NCBI GenBank assembly: GCA_026122225.1
Contig: JANEZZ010002670.1
Coordinates: forward strand, 124,001-188,000
Source of the DNA: Heloderma charlesbogerti
Lineage: Eukaryota > Chordata > Lepidosauria > Squamata > Helodermatidae
DNA length: 64,000 bases
Reading direction: 5' to 3'
The notes under the pieces were generated by a model. That model saw only the letters and a program-made list of their open reading frames with translations. It searched no databases and was not told the origin of the DNA. Numbering within the stretch: the first letter of the stretch is position 1; every line of letters begins with the position of its first letter. Position numbers and translations under genes: made by a program. This document shows positions 42,670-53,632 of this stretch, piece by piece.

Positions 42670-43150
42670 GTCCCAGCTGCCCTCCCTATTGAGAACTGAA
42701 GCTTGTAAACTGAGGCACTCAGCACCACAGCCAGGGCTCAGGAGAAGAGGACCCTGCTCATAAGGAACACTTTACTTACAAAAAGCTCTCCTCAGCAACT
42801 GGGCATTTCTTCTTTCAGTGATTATTCTGACCTGTTTCTTGAGATGTCACAACTCTCAAGGGGTAGGTGATCACTCAGACTCTATCTCAGAAGAAGAGAT
42901 CCTCTGCTCTTGTGGGGATGGACCCACTGCTCCACCTCTCAGTCTCCTGGCATGGGCTGCTCTTTGATGCCGTTTGTTTCCAGGACCTTTAGCTCTTCCT
43001 CTGAAGAGGATTGCTCAAGTGGGGGCATGATGTTCCAACATACAAGCCCATCCTCCACATCCACCATCCTCATCATAACAACAAAGTGTTTTGCTAAATG
43101 TAGGACATATCAGGGTACAAGTTCAGAAAACTAGAAAATCAGCAGACTAG
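42670..43150. other. No recognised feature
   Basis: No gene or transposon end was identified. Confidence 0.4.
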
Positions 43151-43152
43151 GT

Positions 43153-43800
43153 ATCATAGAATCATAAAATAGTAGGGTTGGAAGGGGCCTATAAGATCAT
43201 CGAGTCCAACCCCCTGCTCAGTGCAGGAATCCAGGTCAAAGCATCCCTGACAGATGGCTGTCCAGCTTCACCTTGAATGCCTCCAGTGTGGGAGAGCCCA
43301 CTACCTCCCTAGGTAATGGGTTCCATTGTCGTATTGCTCTAACCATCAGGAGGTTTTTCCTGATGTTCAGCCGGAATCTGGCTACCTGTCACTTGAGCCC
43401 ATTATTCCGTGTCCTGCACTCTGGGATGATCAAGAAGAGATCATAGAATCATAGAATAGTGGGGTTGGAAGGGGCCTACAAGGCCATCGAGTCCAACCCC
43501 TTGCTCAGTGCAGGAATCCAGATCCTGGCCTTCCTCTCTGTGACAACCTTTCAAGTACTTGAAGAGCGCTATCATGTCTCCCCTCAGTCTTCTCTTCTCA
43601 AGGTTAAACATGCCCAGTTCTTTCAGTCTCTTCTCATGGGGCTTTGTTTCCAGTCCCCTGATCATCTTCGTTGCCCTCCTCTGAACCCTCTCCAGTTTGC
43701 CTGCATCCTTCTTAAAGTGTGGTGCCCAGAACTGGACACAGTACTCAAGATGGGGCCTAACCAGTGCTGAGTACAGGGGAACTAGTACTTCAAGTACTCT
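43153..43800 (-). mobile_element. CR1 LINE 3' end with a second CR1 nested inside
   Basis: Read on the minus strand, this is the CR1 RT C-terminus ([22 protein letters not shown], then [23 protein letters not shown]), then the 3' region and the TTCTATGATTCTATGAT tail near 43153. A separate about 85-bp CR1 3' end (43438-43520) interrupts it. The word AGATC appears on both sides (43434-43438 and 43521-43525) while the uninterrupted sequence would read GAAGAGATCCTGG. Confidence 0.9.
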
Positions 43801-44740
43801 GACACATACCACTTTTATTCTCCCCACCCCACGTTATAACAATAATTTCAGTTCTAAAAGAAATTTCATGGGAAGGGGGATGAAGATAAAACAGAAAAAA
43901 GTATAGGTGAAAGAAAAATAACCAAATGCTAAAACAGCAGGAAGCCTGGTTAATAATCGAATAATACTTCTCTCCTATTAAAGCCAGTGTCACCCTCAGA
44001 ATAACAGGCCTTTTCATACTCGCCTCGCTGCTTTCAAAATAGTGCTTTCAAGCCATTAGATGGATACACATGTGCAAATGTGCTCAGGGAGGGTATCCCA
44101 GACAACGACAGCCTTTCCCATGGCAACCGGCCACGGGAATGTTTAGCAAAATGTAAATAAGGACTTCCATGCACAGTACAGAGAACAAGAACTCCCACAG
44201 AGCTGACTTGACGTTGCAGACCTTATAATGATCTATCCGCATAGCCTGTTTGTCAGGCCAAGAGTGTCATTTCATTTTTGTGGCGGTTTTTCACTATTTC
44301 TACTCCTGCTGCTTAAAACAAAACAAAACAAAACTGCTATTTGACCCAGGCTTGCCAAACAGAGGTGCTATTTTATGGAAAGTAATGATGCCAACCTATC
44401 TCCGCAGAGGTTGCAGACCAAGAGAGATTATGACAGGCTTGAGAATGGCCACTTGCCTGACCATCTTTAGGAATTTTTTTTAAAAAAATGCCATTAAGTG
44501 TCTGGGATGTGTGCTCAGGAGGGAGATTTTGAAAGGGGGGAATGGGGTGAGACTTTGAAAGGAAAGAGCCTGAAATGACATCTCCCACTACTCATCTAGG
44601 CTGGGCCCCATTCCATGAAAGGTCCAAGCGCCTTAAAGCTGGGCCTTACATAAAATGGGACTCACATAGGATGGCCACTTATGAATTGCTTAGAAAGATG
44701 ACAAAAGAGGACACCAAGTTGGATAAAATTGGCATATCCT
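43801..44740. other. No recognised feature
   Basis: AT-rich sequence with an (AAAC)n run at 44316-44334. No gene was found. Confidence 0.45.
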
Positions 44741-45474
44741 AATTAATGCAAATTATATATTTGCACACACACAGGATGACCTATTGTTTCATGCAATTAT
44801 ACTGTCACTGAAAGAATTTCACAATATACTGACTCCATCATTCAACCACTAGTCCATAAACTTCCTTCATATATTAAGGACACCACAGATTTACTTATGA
44901 AGATTGAAAGACTAATCAGGAACGTTGATTTAACAATGATAGCATCACTGCAACCTTCAATGTTACTTCTTTAAATATTAACATGCCCCACAAAGATAGC
45001 CTCTTTGCCTTAACACACTTCTTAAACAGCAGAACCTCTAATGAACTCAGGACTGGAGTCTTAACATCCCTGGCTAAGCTGATACTCACTTGTAACCATT
45101 TCATGTTCAGTGCAATCACTATTAAAACTCCAAGGTACAGTAATGGGAGCATATATGGCCCCATCATATGCTAATGTATTTATGGGACAACCTGAAGAAA
45201 CGATCTGAAGAACTTCTACTTACAAACCTAGCATATGGTGGCATTACATAAATGACATTTTTTGCCATCTGGGACTATGGAAAGGATAGCTTGGAGATAT
45301 TTTTATTAAGTTTATCAACACTATCCACCCAACAATAAGATTTACCAGTAACACCGCAGCTGAAAACCTGAAATTACCCTTCCTGGATATCCTCTTAACC
45401 ACTGAAAACCATCAAATTGTCACATCATATAAATTGATTTTATATTATAAACCCACAGATAGAGATGACATGGA

Positions 45475-45905
45475 TACCCAACTCAGTCCAGGAGTCCGAT
45501 GGACTCCCCCCACTTGCACCTCCAGGCTGCACCTACCCAGCTGCTGCCATTCCCCCCCCCCTGCCTGCCATGCTCGCCAAGCCGCCCTCACCTACCCTGA
45601 GCCATCCTTGAGCACCCATCATTCCCAAGGTTGCCATTTTGTGGGGAAAAAATGGCACCTTGGGAAGTTCTGTAAATCTAAAATTGTGCACCTACCAGCC
45701 ATAAAGGCCTCATCTTTGCAATATTACAGGCTTAAATAGCCCATTTATTAAATTTACAGAAGTTCCCAAGGTGTCATTTTTTTCACAAAATGGCGACCGC
45801 AGGAACACCGGGCACTCGAGGATGGCTCAGGGTAGGTGAGGGCAGCTTGGCAAGTGAGGGGGCGCACAAAAGCTGGTCCGGGCACGCATGAGTGGGTGCA
45901 GAGGT
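45475..45905. mobile_element. Palindromic element inserted in the Penelope-like relic
   Basis: The arms CCAAGCCGCCCTCACCTACCCTGAGCCATCC (about 45577) and its mirror GGATGGCTCAGGGTAGGTGAGGGC (about 45820) surround inner inverted words CCAAGGTTGCCATTTTGTG/CACAAAATGGCGACC and GGGAAGTTCTGTAAAT/ATTTACAGAAGTTCCC. Termini and duplication were not resolved. The GGTAGGTGAGG word is again donor-like and outward. Confidence 0.65.
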
Positions 45906-46135
45906 TTATGCATCGCATTCAGAAAACCACCCAATCTGTGTAAATGGTTAGTTAGAACTGCACTTTTAAACAAGATATTTGCAACCCAGCATCATACCAT
46001 TGTAAATCAATGCACTGCATTACCTGCAGTTACCTCCAAGAAACCACTTCTTTCAGGAGCACAAATACTTACAAAACATATTGCATTAGACATTTGTTAA
46101 CATGCACTGCTACTTATGTGGTTTACTTAATTGAA

Positions 46136-46162
46136 AAGAGAGAGAGAGAGAGAGAGAGAGAT
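46136..46162. repeat. (GA)n microsatellite
   Basis: AGAGAGAGAG run followed by GATGATGATGATG. Confidence 0.95.
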
Positions 46163-46694
46163 GATGATGATGTTGAATGAAATCTATAGGGAAAACTACA
46201 GTGAACCTAAAAACATTATTCCATAACCACAAATCTGCCATTCTTACCCACCCACCCCCCAAAAAACCTGAGCAGACTGTTGCAAGACATTTCAACTTCC
46301 CTGCACATAGTTTCTCAGATTTACAGTTTGTTGCAATAGAACAAACAAAAGATCCTGATATGCTTGACAAAATGGAACATTTCTGGATCTATAGACTCAG
46401 TCCAAATCTGGAGGACAATTTGTAAGACGTATACCAATCATACCTCTGGTTTTTTGTTTTTGTTTTCTCCTAATATATGTTCATCTCCAGGCATTCCAAA
46501 CTGCCCGTTCTGATACCCATTTAACAGCACAGCTGCTGATGAGGGTGGAAGCCAAAATGTTTAGCTTAAAGTATAAGTTCTTAATACTCTGTTGTTAGTT
46601 TTTCTATCTTTCTTATGTGTTTTACTTTAAGACTGATGGCATCCACAGTCGATACAGATCCTCCTTGTTGCTTTGCTGTTGTGCCAGTTTACAA

Positions 46695-47351
46695 TAGGGA
46701 TGTCAGAGAATTTCTCCACGAATCTCAGGGAGGCCGAATGCCAGTGCATTCGGCCTCCTGAAATTGGTGGAGAAACGGTCTGCCCCCCCAGCCCCCCCCC
46801 CGGGATGGGACTTACCTTGGGCGAATACTCCTGGCAGCGGCGGCTCCGGCGGTGGTTCAGCGGCAGCGGCGGCGGCAGCCAGTCTTCTGACCGGCTGCCG
46901 CCACCACCATTTCCAAGTTTTTAAAAAAAAACCGTGATAGGCTACATAAACATTTACATAGCCTATCACGGCTAGATTTCTAAAAAAAACACCGTGATAG
47001 GCTACGTAAATGTTTACGTAGCCTATCACGGCTGACTTAAAAAAAAAAAAAAGCGCATATGCAAATGGCGGCGCCCATGGGCGCCGCCATTTGCGTACGT
47101 GCTTTTTTTTTTTTAAGTCAGCCGTGATAGGCTACATAAACATTTACGTAGCCTATCACGGCTGACTGCAGGGACGCAAACGGCGGCGGCTACGGCCACC
47201 ACCATTTGCGTCCCGGCAGGAGACGCGGTTTCGTGGCTGGAGGGATGGGGCGCCTCCCCCCCGCCAGAATTTCGGTGGGGAGGGATGGACCGCCTCCCCC
47301 CCACCATGAAGCAAGCGTCGGGATCAGGCAAGGGACTTTCGTCCATCCCTA
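46695..47351 (+). mobile_element. MHH copy 9 (657 bp), TSD GTTTACAA/CTTTACAA
   Basis: TAGGGATG at 46695 and CATCCCTA ending at 47351 have flanks matching at 7 of 8 (46687-46694 and 47352-47359). Hairpins are at 46932-46970 and 46991-47030 (GATAGGCTACATAA/GCTACGTAA types), 47060-47095 (CAAATGGCGGCGCCCATGGGCGCCGCCATTTG, almost perfectly self-complementary) and 47122-47162. The A-end donor is CAAG/GTAAGTCC (minus, at about 46809-46816). The B-end donor is lost (GGCAAGGG). Confidence 0.93.
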
Positions 47352-47359
47352 CTTTACAA

Positions 47360-47361
<2 letters not shown>

Positions 47362-47401
<40 letters not shown>
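47362..47401. repeat. (GT)n microsatellite
   Basis: About 19 uninterrupted GT units directly beside MHH copy 9. Confidence 0.97.
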
Positions 47402-47403
<2 letters not shown>

Positions 47404-47780
47404 AAGTATAGATGCAAATGTAGAAATAATTAACATTTGAATAGAAATGCAGTACATCCCACCATAGTCTGGAAGAGCTGCATTACCTGTGTGTCTGTTT
47501 GCCTGTTCAGTTTGTTGATGGGCAACTTCAGATGCTGTTGATAGGCACCTTCAAGGCCCAGCTCTTCCTTCTGATGGTCTTTCATCTTTAAACTGGACTT
47601 GGCCAGGACAGCGCTGCAATTAGAAAGCACAAGGCAGCTGTACTTCAAAGTACAAGACAGTTCAAAGTACAAGACAGTTCTCTGGTAGCCCTTCAAATAA
47701 AGTGCTGTCCTCTGTCGAAGTGGACACATAGCAACCCTAGCTCACGTACCTTCTCCAGGAAGTCCCTCCCATTGGAGAAG

Positions 47781-48220
47781 TGGGGATGCTGGAGAAATTC
47801 AAGATGGACTAAAATTAGTTCGCATTTCTAAGAATTCAACCTGTGGAACCCACTGTGGTCTAGCCTCATCAGGCCGCTCAGAGTCTGTGGACTTTCGGAT
47901 CTTTCTTCTTTTTTTTAACTTTCCCAAAATGTATGCAAATTTATTCATAGGAAAATACTCACATTTCTGTTGAGACATATGCCATCCTGGAAAATATACA
48001 CAGGGAAAAGTTAAATGGAATGGGGGACAATATGCTAAATGTTACATACAAACGTAAATTACGTAAATTGTTGCCAACCATCTTACGGAATTATTTGTGC
48101 ATTTTTCCACAGAACGGGGTGGGGGGGGGAATCTGCCTATGTACAGATGCTGGAACGAACAATACCACACAATCCATGAAACAGAGACATGGTGAATGTC
48201 ACAAAATCCTGACATCCCTA
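47781..48220 (+). mobile_element. hAT-like family B element (440 bp), TSD TGGAGAAG
   Basis: TGGGGATG at 47781 and CATCCCTA ending at 48220 are flanked by perfect TGGAGAAG (47773-47780 and 48221-48228). Like 19668-20617 it contains CTTTCCCAAAATGTATGC, GGAATGGGGGACAATATG and TTACGTAAATTG. Confidence 0.9.
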
Positions 48221-48546
48221 TGGAGAAGTGGTACATTTTGAAGTGCAGGAGCTCATCAATACAGCCCTCAGAGCCAGGCCCCCATGAAGATATGCCCCCA
48301 AGTATCAAAGCAAACCTGCTGGCCTAAGCTTATTTGCTTGAGATTAATTTCCAAGGAAAAATAGATAAAACTGAACAGTGAAGGTAGCAGTTATAATAAC
48401 TCCCTATTCTTCCCTTTCTTTGTGGAATGCATAGCTTGGCTTATTTATTTGAGTTATCTGGGGCTATTTCTGTTTTCCATCCTCTTTTTCTGCCATGCAC
48501 CACTCTGCTTGGGTGTGTGTGCAGATTGCTCAATGGAGGACCCTTA

Positions 48547-48915
48547 GAATCATAGAATCAAATAAATAGGAGGGCTGGAAGGGGCCTATAAGATCATCGA
48601 GTCCAACCCCCTGCTCAGTGCAGGAATCCAAGTCAGAGCATCCCTGACAGATGGCTGTCCAGCCTCATCTTCAATGCCTCCAGTGTGGGAGAGCCCACCA
48701 CCTCCCTAGGGAATTGGTTCCATTTTCATATTGCTCTAACAGTCAGGAAGTTTTTCCTGAAGTTCAGATGGAATCTGGCTTCCTGTCACTTGAGCTCATG
48801 ATTCCGTGTCCTGCACTCCGAGATGATCGAGAAGAGATCCTGGCCTACATCACTGTAACAACCTTTCAAGTACTTGAAGAGTGCTATCCTATCTCCCCTC
48901 AGTTTTCTCTTCAAT
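48547..48915 (-). mobile_element. CR1 LINE 3' end fragment
   Basis: Starts with the tail AGAATCATAGAATCA, then GGGCTGGAAGGGGCC and CGAGTCCAACCCCCTGCTCAGTGCAGGAATCC, and continues into [15 protein letters not shown] on the minus strand. It is a 5'-truncated CR1. Confidence 0.9.
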
Positions 48916-49136
48916 AGATAAACCCTTCCTTTATGGAATGAGACAGGCAGTCCAACAGGCCTTTCTATCCCTCCTTTTCTGACTTCAAGATTCATTTTAC
49001 TCAGAGTTAAATGAATCTCAAGTAAAAAAGGGGCACTATCCTAAGGCAATAATCTACTTCTCAGGTACAGCTGTTTGTTTTTTTCCTCAAGTCTGATTAT
49101 TGAAACACTCTGCCCTTGGGGGTTGGAAAAGTCAAA

Positions 49137-49138
<2 letters not shown>

Positions 49139-49172
<34 letters not shown>
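49139..49172. repeat. (GT)n microsatellite
   Basis: Uninterrupted GT run. Confidence 0.97.
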
Positions 49173-49174
<2 letters not shown>

Positions 49175-49429
49175 AATCAGAATTCATGATAGAACCAAAT
49201 CTTTGGCATTTAAGCACCTCCATTCAGGATCCTCAGGTGATTTATTTCCTCCATTACAAATGGGCCTGATCTAATCACAGGGATGGACAAACATGTGATT
49301 TTGAGCTCACTGAGATTCTCCAAATTCCTCCTGAAAGCTTGGTTCACCTTGCCCAGTGTCCTGAATGGGAAGATATTTTCCTCCCCTAATTTTGTACCCC
49401 ACCATTCTACTAAGAAAAAATGGCACTCA

Positions 49430-49791
49430 AGTTGGATTACAGTCATAAATACAAATTTATTAAAATAATAATAAATGAAATGTGTCAAAACACAATTAAA
49501 AACACCATAACACAATTAAAATAGCATCCAACCCAATGGACCCACTTACAAAGGCCTGATTGAATAAAAAAAGGTTTTGCTTGTCAATGGAAGGACATCA
49601 GAAAGGAGCAAACCCAAGCCTCCCTCAACAAGGAGTTCCACAGCCCGGAGTGGCCACTGAGAAGGACCTCTTTTGCATCACCACTGAACATGTTTCTCAA
49701 GGCAGCAATCTCGAAAGAAGGATCTCTCCTGAAAATCTTAAGACCTTGGCATGCTCGTATGGAGAAGGCAGTCTTTCAGGTTGCCATATAG
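49430..49791. repeat. Old dispersed repeat, left part (continues at 50825-51100)
   Basis: The sequence is contiguous with 50825 onward once the transposons at 49792-50824 are set aside, joining as GGTTGCCATATAGGGCTTTATAGGTC. The right part (CAGCATTCTGGACCAGCTGAAGTTTCTGAA) resembles a common reptile repeat. I cannot name the family. Confidence 0.4.
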
Positions 49792-50824
49792 TAGGGATGG
49801 TGGAAAAATCCACCATGGACTCCAATGAGTCCCCAGTAGGGATGTCAGAGAATTCCACGACGGATCTCGGTGAGGCCGAATGCCAGTGCATTCAGCCCCC
49901 CAAAATCCGTGGTGGGACGAAGCCTCCCCCAACCCATGAAAGGCATGCAGGATGAAGTCTCCGCCTCCCCCACCCCACGAAAAGGCGCGCAAAACGGAGC
50001 ACTTACCTGCTCCCGTCTGTGCTGCTTTGAGAATGGTGGCCGTCCTGCGGCCGCCATTCGCTTCCTCCTCTCAATAGCCATGATAGGCTACGTAAGTATT
50101 TACGTAGCCTATCACGGCGGGGGGGGGGGAACCCAGGGTACACAAATGGCGGTGGCTACAGCCCTTTGTGTACGCTGGGGTTTTTCCTCCTGCCATGATA
50201 GGCTACATAAATATTTACGTAGCCTATCACGGCTCAGTACAGGGACGCAAATGGCGGCTACAACAGCCATCATTTGCATCCATGCAGGGCAGCCCAGCGG
50301 CCGGATGTCTGGCTGCGGGTGGCTGGAGCCGGCCGGCGGCTCTGTGGCTTGGCCGCGGAGCAGAGCTGGCCGAGCAGGATTCCGGGGGGAAGGACGGAGT
50401 GCCTGCCCCTCGTCGAAGATTCCAGGGGGAGGGACAGAGTGCCTCCCCCCCACCGCGAATTGCCCAGCGCGGAGCCAGGTAGGGGTTTCGTACATCCCTA
50501 GTCCCCAGAGTCCATGGTCAAATGGACTACTCCTGCCCCGCCACTCCCCGAAATCCTCCCTGGACGGACCCTACCTATTGCCGGCTGCAATAGGTATTTG
50601 CATCCTATTTGCACCATTTGCGTTCCTGCTCTTTTCAGTGATAAGCTACGTAAATATCTTTTTTTAGAAAAAAATCTGGCTGCAGATGGGCTCAGCCAGT
50701 GGCTCCGCAGACTTGCTGCAGAGCAGAGCCAGCTGGGCAAGATTCCAGGGTGAGAGACGGAGCACCTCTCCCCCTGCCTGAGGATGCCAGGACCGGAACA
50801 GGGTGAGTAATCTGTATACCCCTA
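49792..50824 (+). mobile_element. MHH copy 11 (short subfamily), TSD CCATATAG, host of copy 10
   Basis: TAGGGATGG at 49792 and ATACCCCTA ending at 50824 are flanked by perfect CCATATAG (49784-49791 and 50825-50832). Without copy 10 and its duplication about 361 bp remain. The A end CCACCATGGACTCCAATGAG matches copies 4 and 13. The hairpin is mostly lost and only AGTGATAAGCTACGTAAATATC remains near 50636. The outward donor-like word at the right is GGGTGAGTAA. Confidence 0.92.
49837..50500 (+). mobile_element. MHH copy 10 (664 bp), nested, TSD GTCCCCAG
   Basis: TAGGGATG at 49837 and CATCCCTA ending at 50500 are flanked by perfect GTCCCCAG (49829-49836 and 50501-50508). Hairpins are at 50078-50118 and 50191-50232 (GATAGGCTACGTAA and ACATAAATATTTACGTAGCC). 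The A-end donor is GCAG/GTAAGTGC on the minus strand (50002-50010). The B end has CCAG/GTAGGG. Confidence 0.95.
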
Positions 50825-51104
50825 CCATATAGGGCTTTATAGGTCATAACTAGTACTTCGAATTCTGCCTAGAAACAAACTGGTAGCTAGTGAAGCTGTT
50901 GTAACAAGACAGTCACGTGTTCCATGTAACCAGCCCCAGGCAGCAATCTGGCCACAGCATTCTGGACCAGCTGAAGTTTCTGAATGGTTTTCAAAGGCAG
51001 ACCCTCATAGAGTGAATGACACTTGTCCAAACAGGATGTAACTAAGGTATGTGTGACCAAGGCCGGAAGAGATGCCTCTAGGAATGGGAGCTGTTGGCAT
51101 ACTA

Positions 51105-51358
51105 ACTCAACTTACAGGAAGCCAGATTCCGGCTGAACATCAGGAAAAATGTTCTGACTGTTAGAGCAATACAACAATGGAGCCAATTACCTAGGGAGCT
51201 GGTGGGCTCTCCCACACTGGAGGCATTCAAGACGAAGATGGCTGGACAGCAACCTGTCAAGGATGCGTTGACTTGGATTCCTGCACTGAGCAAGGGGTTG
51301 GACTCACAGGTCTTAGAGGCCCCTTCCAACCCACTGTTCTTTGATTCTATGATTCTAC
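51105..51358 (+). mobile_element. CR1 LINE 3' end
   Basis: GGAAGCCAGATTCCGGCTGAACATCAGGAAAA, then GGAGGCATTCAAG, then GGGGTTGGACTCACAGGTC, ending TTTGATTCTATGATTCTA, is the complete CR1 3' end. It is strongly 5' truncated. Confidence 0.93.
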
Positions 51359-51398
51359 TAGTCTTAGCCATGCAAACGCACTCCTGGTCACTGGGCAC

Positions 51399-52227
51399 TA
51401 GGGATGGCAGAGAATTCCACCACGGAGTCCAGTGAGACCGGATTCTAAAGAATCCATGGCGGAATGGCCTCCTGCCCCCCTGCCCCCCCCGCGGATGGAA
51501 CTTACCTGGGGCAGATGCAGCGGATGCGGTGGTGGTGGCAGCTTCGGTGGCGGCTGGTCTCCTGGCCAGCTGTGGCCAGGCTGCTGTGGCCGCCATTGCT
51601 GTCCTTGCAGCTGTGATAGGCTATGTAAGAATTTATGTAGCCTATCATGGCTACCCCCCCCCAAAAAAACACCAGTGTACGCAAATGGCGGTGGCTACAG
51701 CGGCCACCATTTGCATTCCCTATTTTCGCCATTCTAGCCTACGGAAATATTTACATAGGCAATTACGGCGAAAAAAAGGGAACTGCAAATAGCGCCCACT
51801 ACGCTATTTGCAGTTCCCTTTTTTTCGCTGTAATTGCCCATGTAAATATTTACATAGGCTAGAACGGTGAAAAATAGGGAACACAAATGGCGGCCGGCGT
51901 AGCCGCCATCATTGGCGTACGCCATTTTGGGGGGGGGCATGCCATGATAGGCTACATAAATTCTTATGTAGCCTATCATGGCAGCCTGGAAGGATGCAAA
52001 TGGTGGCTGCTACGGCGGCCACCATTTGCATCCGCAGCAGCCTGTCTGCGGCCGGACGTCCGGCTGCAGACGGCGTTGCCACAGAGCAGAGCCAGCCAGG
52101 CAGGATTCTGGGGGGGTGGACCAGATCGCCTCCCCACCATTGAGGATTCTGGGGGGAGGGACGGAGCGCCTCCCTCCCCCCCCGCAGATGCCCCGACCAG
52201 AACAGGTAAGGGATTCGTACATCCCTA
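51399..52227 (+). mobile_element. MHH copy 12 (829 bp), TSD CTGGGCAC/ATGGGCAC
   Basis: TAGGGATG at 51399 and CATCCCTA ending at 52227 have flanks matching at 7 of 8 (51391-51398 and 52228-52235). Hairpins are at 51611-51650, 51675-51720, 51729-51770 (TTCTAGCCTACGGAAATATTTAC), 51780-51815, 51836-51868 and 51943-51981. The A-end donor is CCCCAG/GTAAGTTCC on the minus strand (51499-51508). The B-end donor is ACAG/GTAAGG at 52202-52211. Confidence 0.94.
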
Positions 52228-52249
52228 ATGGGCACCCACATGCATAGAT

Positions 52250-52717
52250 TAGGGATGTTGGAGAATTCCACCACGGACTCCAGTGAGGCTGGATTCTTTA
52301 GAATCTGGACCCCCGGAGTCCGTGGCGGAATGGGTCAATCCCCACCACCACCTCGTGGAATCCCCCCAGGATGGAGCCTACCTGGCGGCAGCAGTGGCAG
52401 TGGCAGCAGCTTCGGTGGTAGCTCCAGGTCATCTTCCAGCTGCTGCCAGGCTGCGGCCGCAAATGGCAGCTGCTATGCCAGCCGCCATTTGTGTTCCTGC
52501 CTTTTGCATGATAGGTTACATAGATACTTACGTAGCCTATCATGGCTTCGCAGGGACGCAAATGGCGGCCAGTGTAGCAGCCACCATTTGTGGCCGCAGC
52601 CCAGCAGCGGCCAGAAGTCCAGCTGCAACTGGTCGGGCAGGATTCTGGGGGGAGGGACAGATCACCCCACCGCGGATGCCCCTGAGAGGAGCAAAGTAAG
52701 GGATTTGTACATCCCTA
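52250..52717 (+). mobile_element. MHH copy 13 (468 bp, short subfamily), TSD GCATAGAT
   Basis: TAGGGATG at 52250 and CATCCCTA ending at 52717 are flanked by perfect GCATAGAT (52242-52249 and 52718-52725). It lies 22 bp from copy 12. One GATAGGTTACATAGATACTTACGTAGCCTATC hairpin is kept (52509-52544), flanked by AAATGGC/GCCATTTG palindromes. The A-end stem is GGATTCTTTAGAATC. Confidence 0.95.
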
Positions 52718-52725
52718 GCATAGAT

Positions 52726-53165
52726 TCAACCTGTATAGTTGAGTCCTTGTTTAACACAGAGTCCGCTTCAGCCACCTGAAATCTTTAGATAATCATTAGA
52801 TCTTATTTAACATCTTTAAATATTTCGAAATGTGAACACTCATTACGGGTTTTACCATTCCACTGGCAGCCTGAAGAAGGAACCCCTTCAAAGACAAGAA
52901 AAAACGTACCCAGCTTTGGTTGATTATTTTACTTACTGCCTCTTTTATTTTCCTCTGTAATTTTTTGTAATTGTTGCTATGTCTATTTATGTTTGGTATA
53001 TTTAGTCTCAGTCCCTTGCAGTTCAGCCTAGTAGTTTGAAACATTAGAACTCAGGGGCTCCAAAAAATGCATATAAAATCTGTATCTTAGGAAAAGGTAT
53101 GCTTAGAAATGCATACTATGGAAGAAAATGCATCTTTCTTCTAAGAAAATACATCCAAATGTATG
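52726..53165. other. No recognised gene; family F-like words at 53060-53165
   Basis: Partly family F-like (AAATGCATA, GAAAATACATCCAAATGTATG). No ends were resolved. Confidence 0.4.
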
Positions 53166-53632
53166 TATTTAAATGAGGGCTGTGCATGGACCCCCCCCCA
53201 TCTGACCTGGAGACCGCTTCAGGGCTTCTGAGGCAGCCCCGATTTGGTTCGGGCTGATTCTGGGGGGGCCCAATTCACTTTGGCCTATGAAGCCAATGCA
53301 GGATTTGGACATCTGAATCCTGCTTTGCCCCCCCATCATGCTTCCCAGCCACCAGCTCCTTACCAGGGACCTTGTTCCATAGTGTGGCACCACCACCAGG
53401 GAAGCCACTGCCGGAGGAGCCACTGTCAGAGCTACCAAGGGAGCCTCCACTGGCACTGCCAGGGGGAGCTGCCACTGCTGGTGCCACCAGGGGAGCAGCT
53501 GCTGCCACAGCTGCCACCGCTGGTGCCATTACTGCCACCACCACTGCTGCCACTGCTGCTGCCACCACTGCCGCTGCCGCCACTGCCGCCGCCACCGCTG
53601 CCAGGGGAGCCGCTGCCGCTGCCAGCTCCTAG

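Larger units (their letters stand above)
44780..46440 (+). mobile_element. Penelope-like element remnant (RT and GIY-YIG region), interrupted
   Basis: Conceptual translation in shifting frames gives an RT start-like SQYTDSIIQPLVHKLPSYI, DTTDLLMKIERL, a VTSLNINMPH word (compare the usual VTSLYTNIPH), then RYINDIFCHLG and HPTIRFTSNTAAENLKLPFLDILL, ending YYKPTDR at 45466. After an inserted palindrome, 46075-46400 gives TCTATYVVYLI and further on ARHFNFPAHSFSDLQFVAIEQ, which fits the C-terminal GIY-YIG endonuclease part of Penelope-like elements. Many stops and a GA-microsatellite show it is an old relic. Confidence 0.75.
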
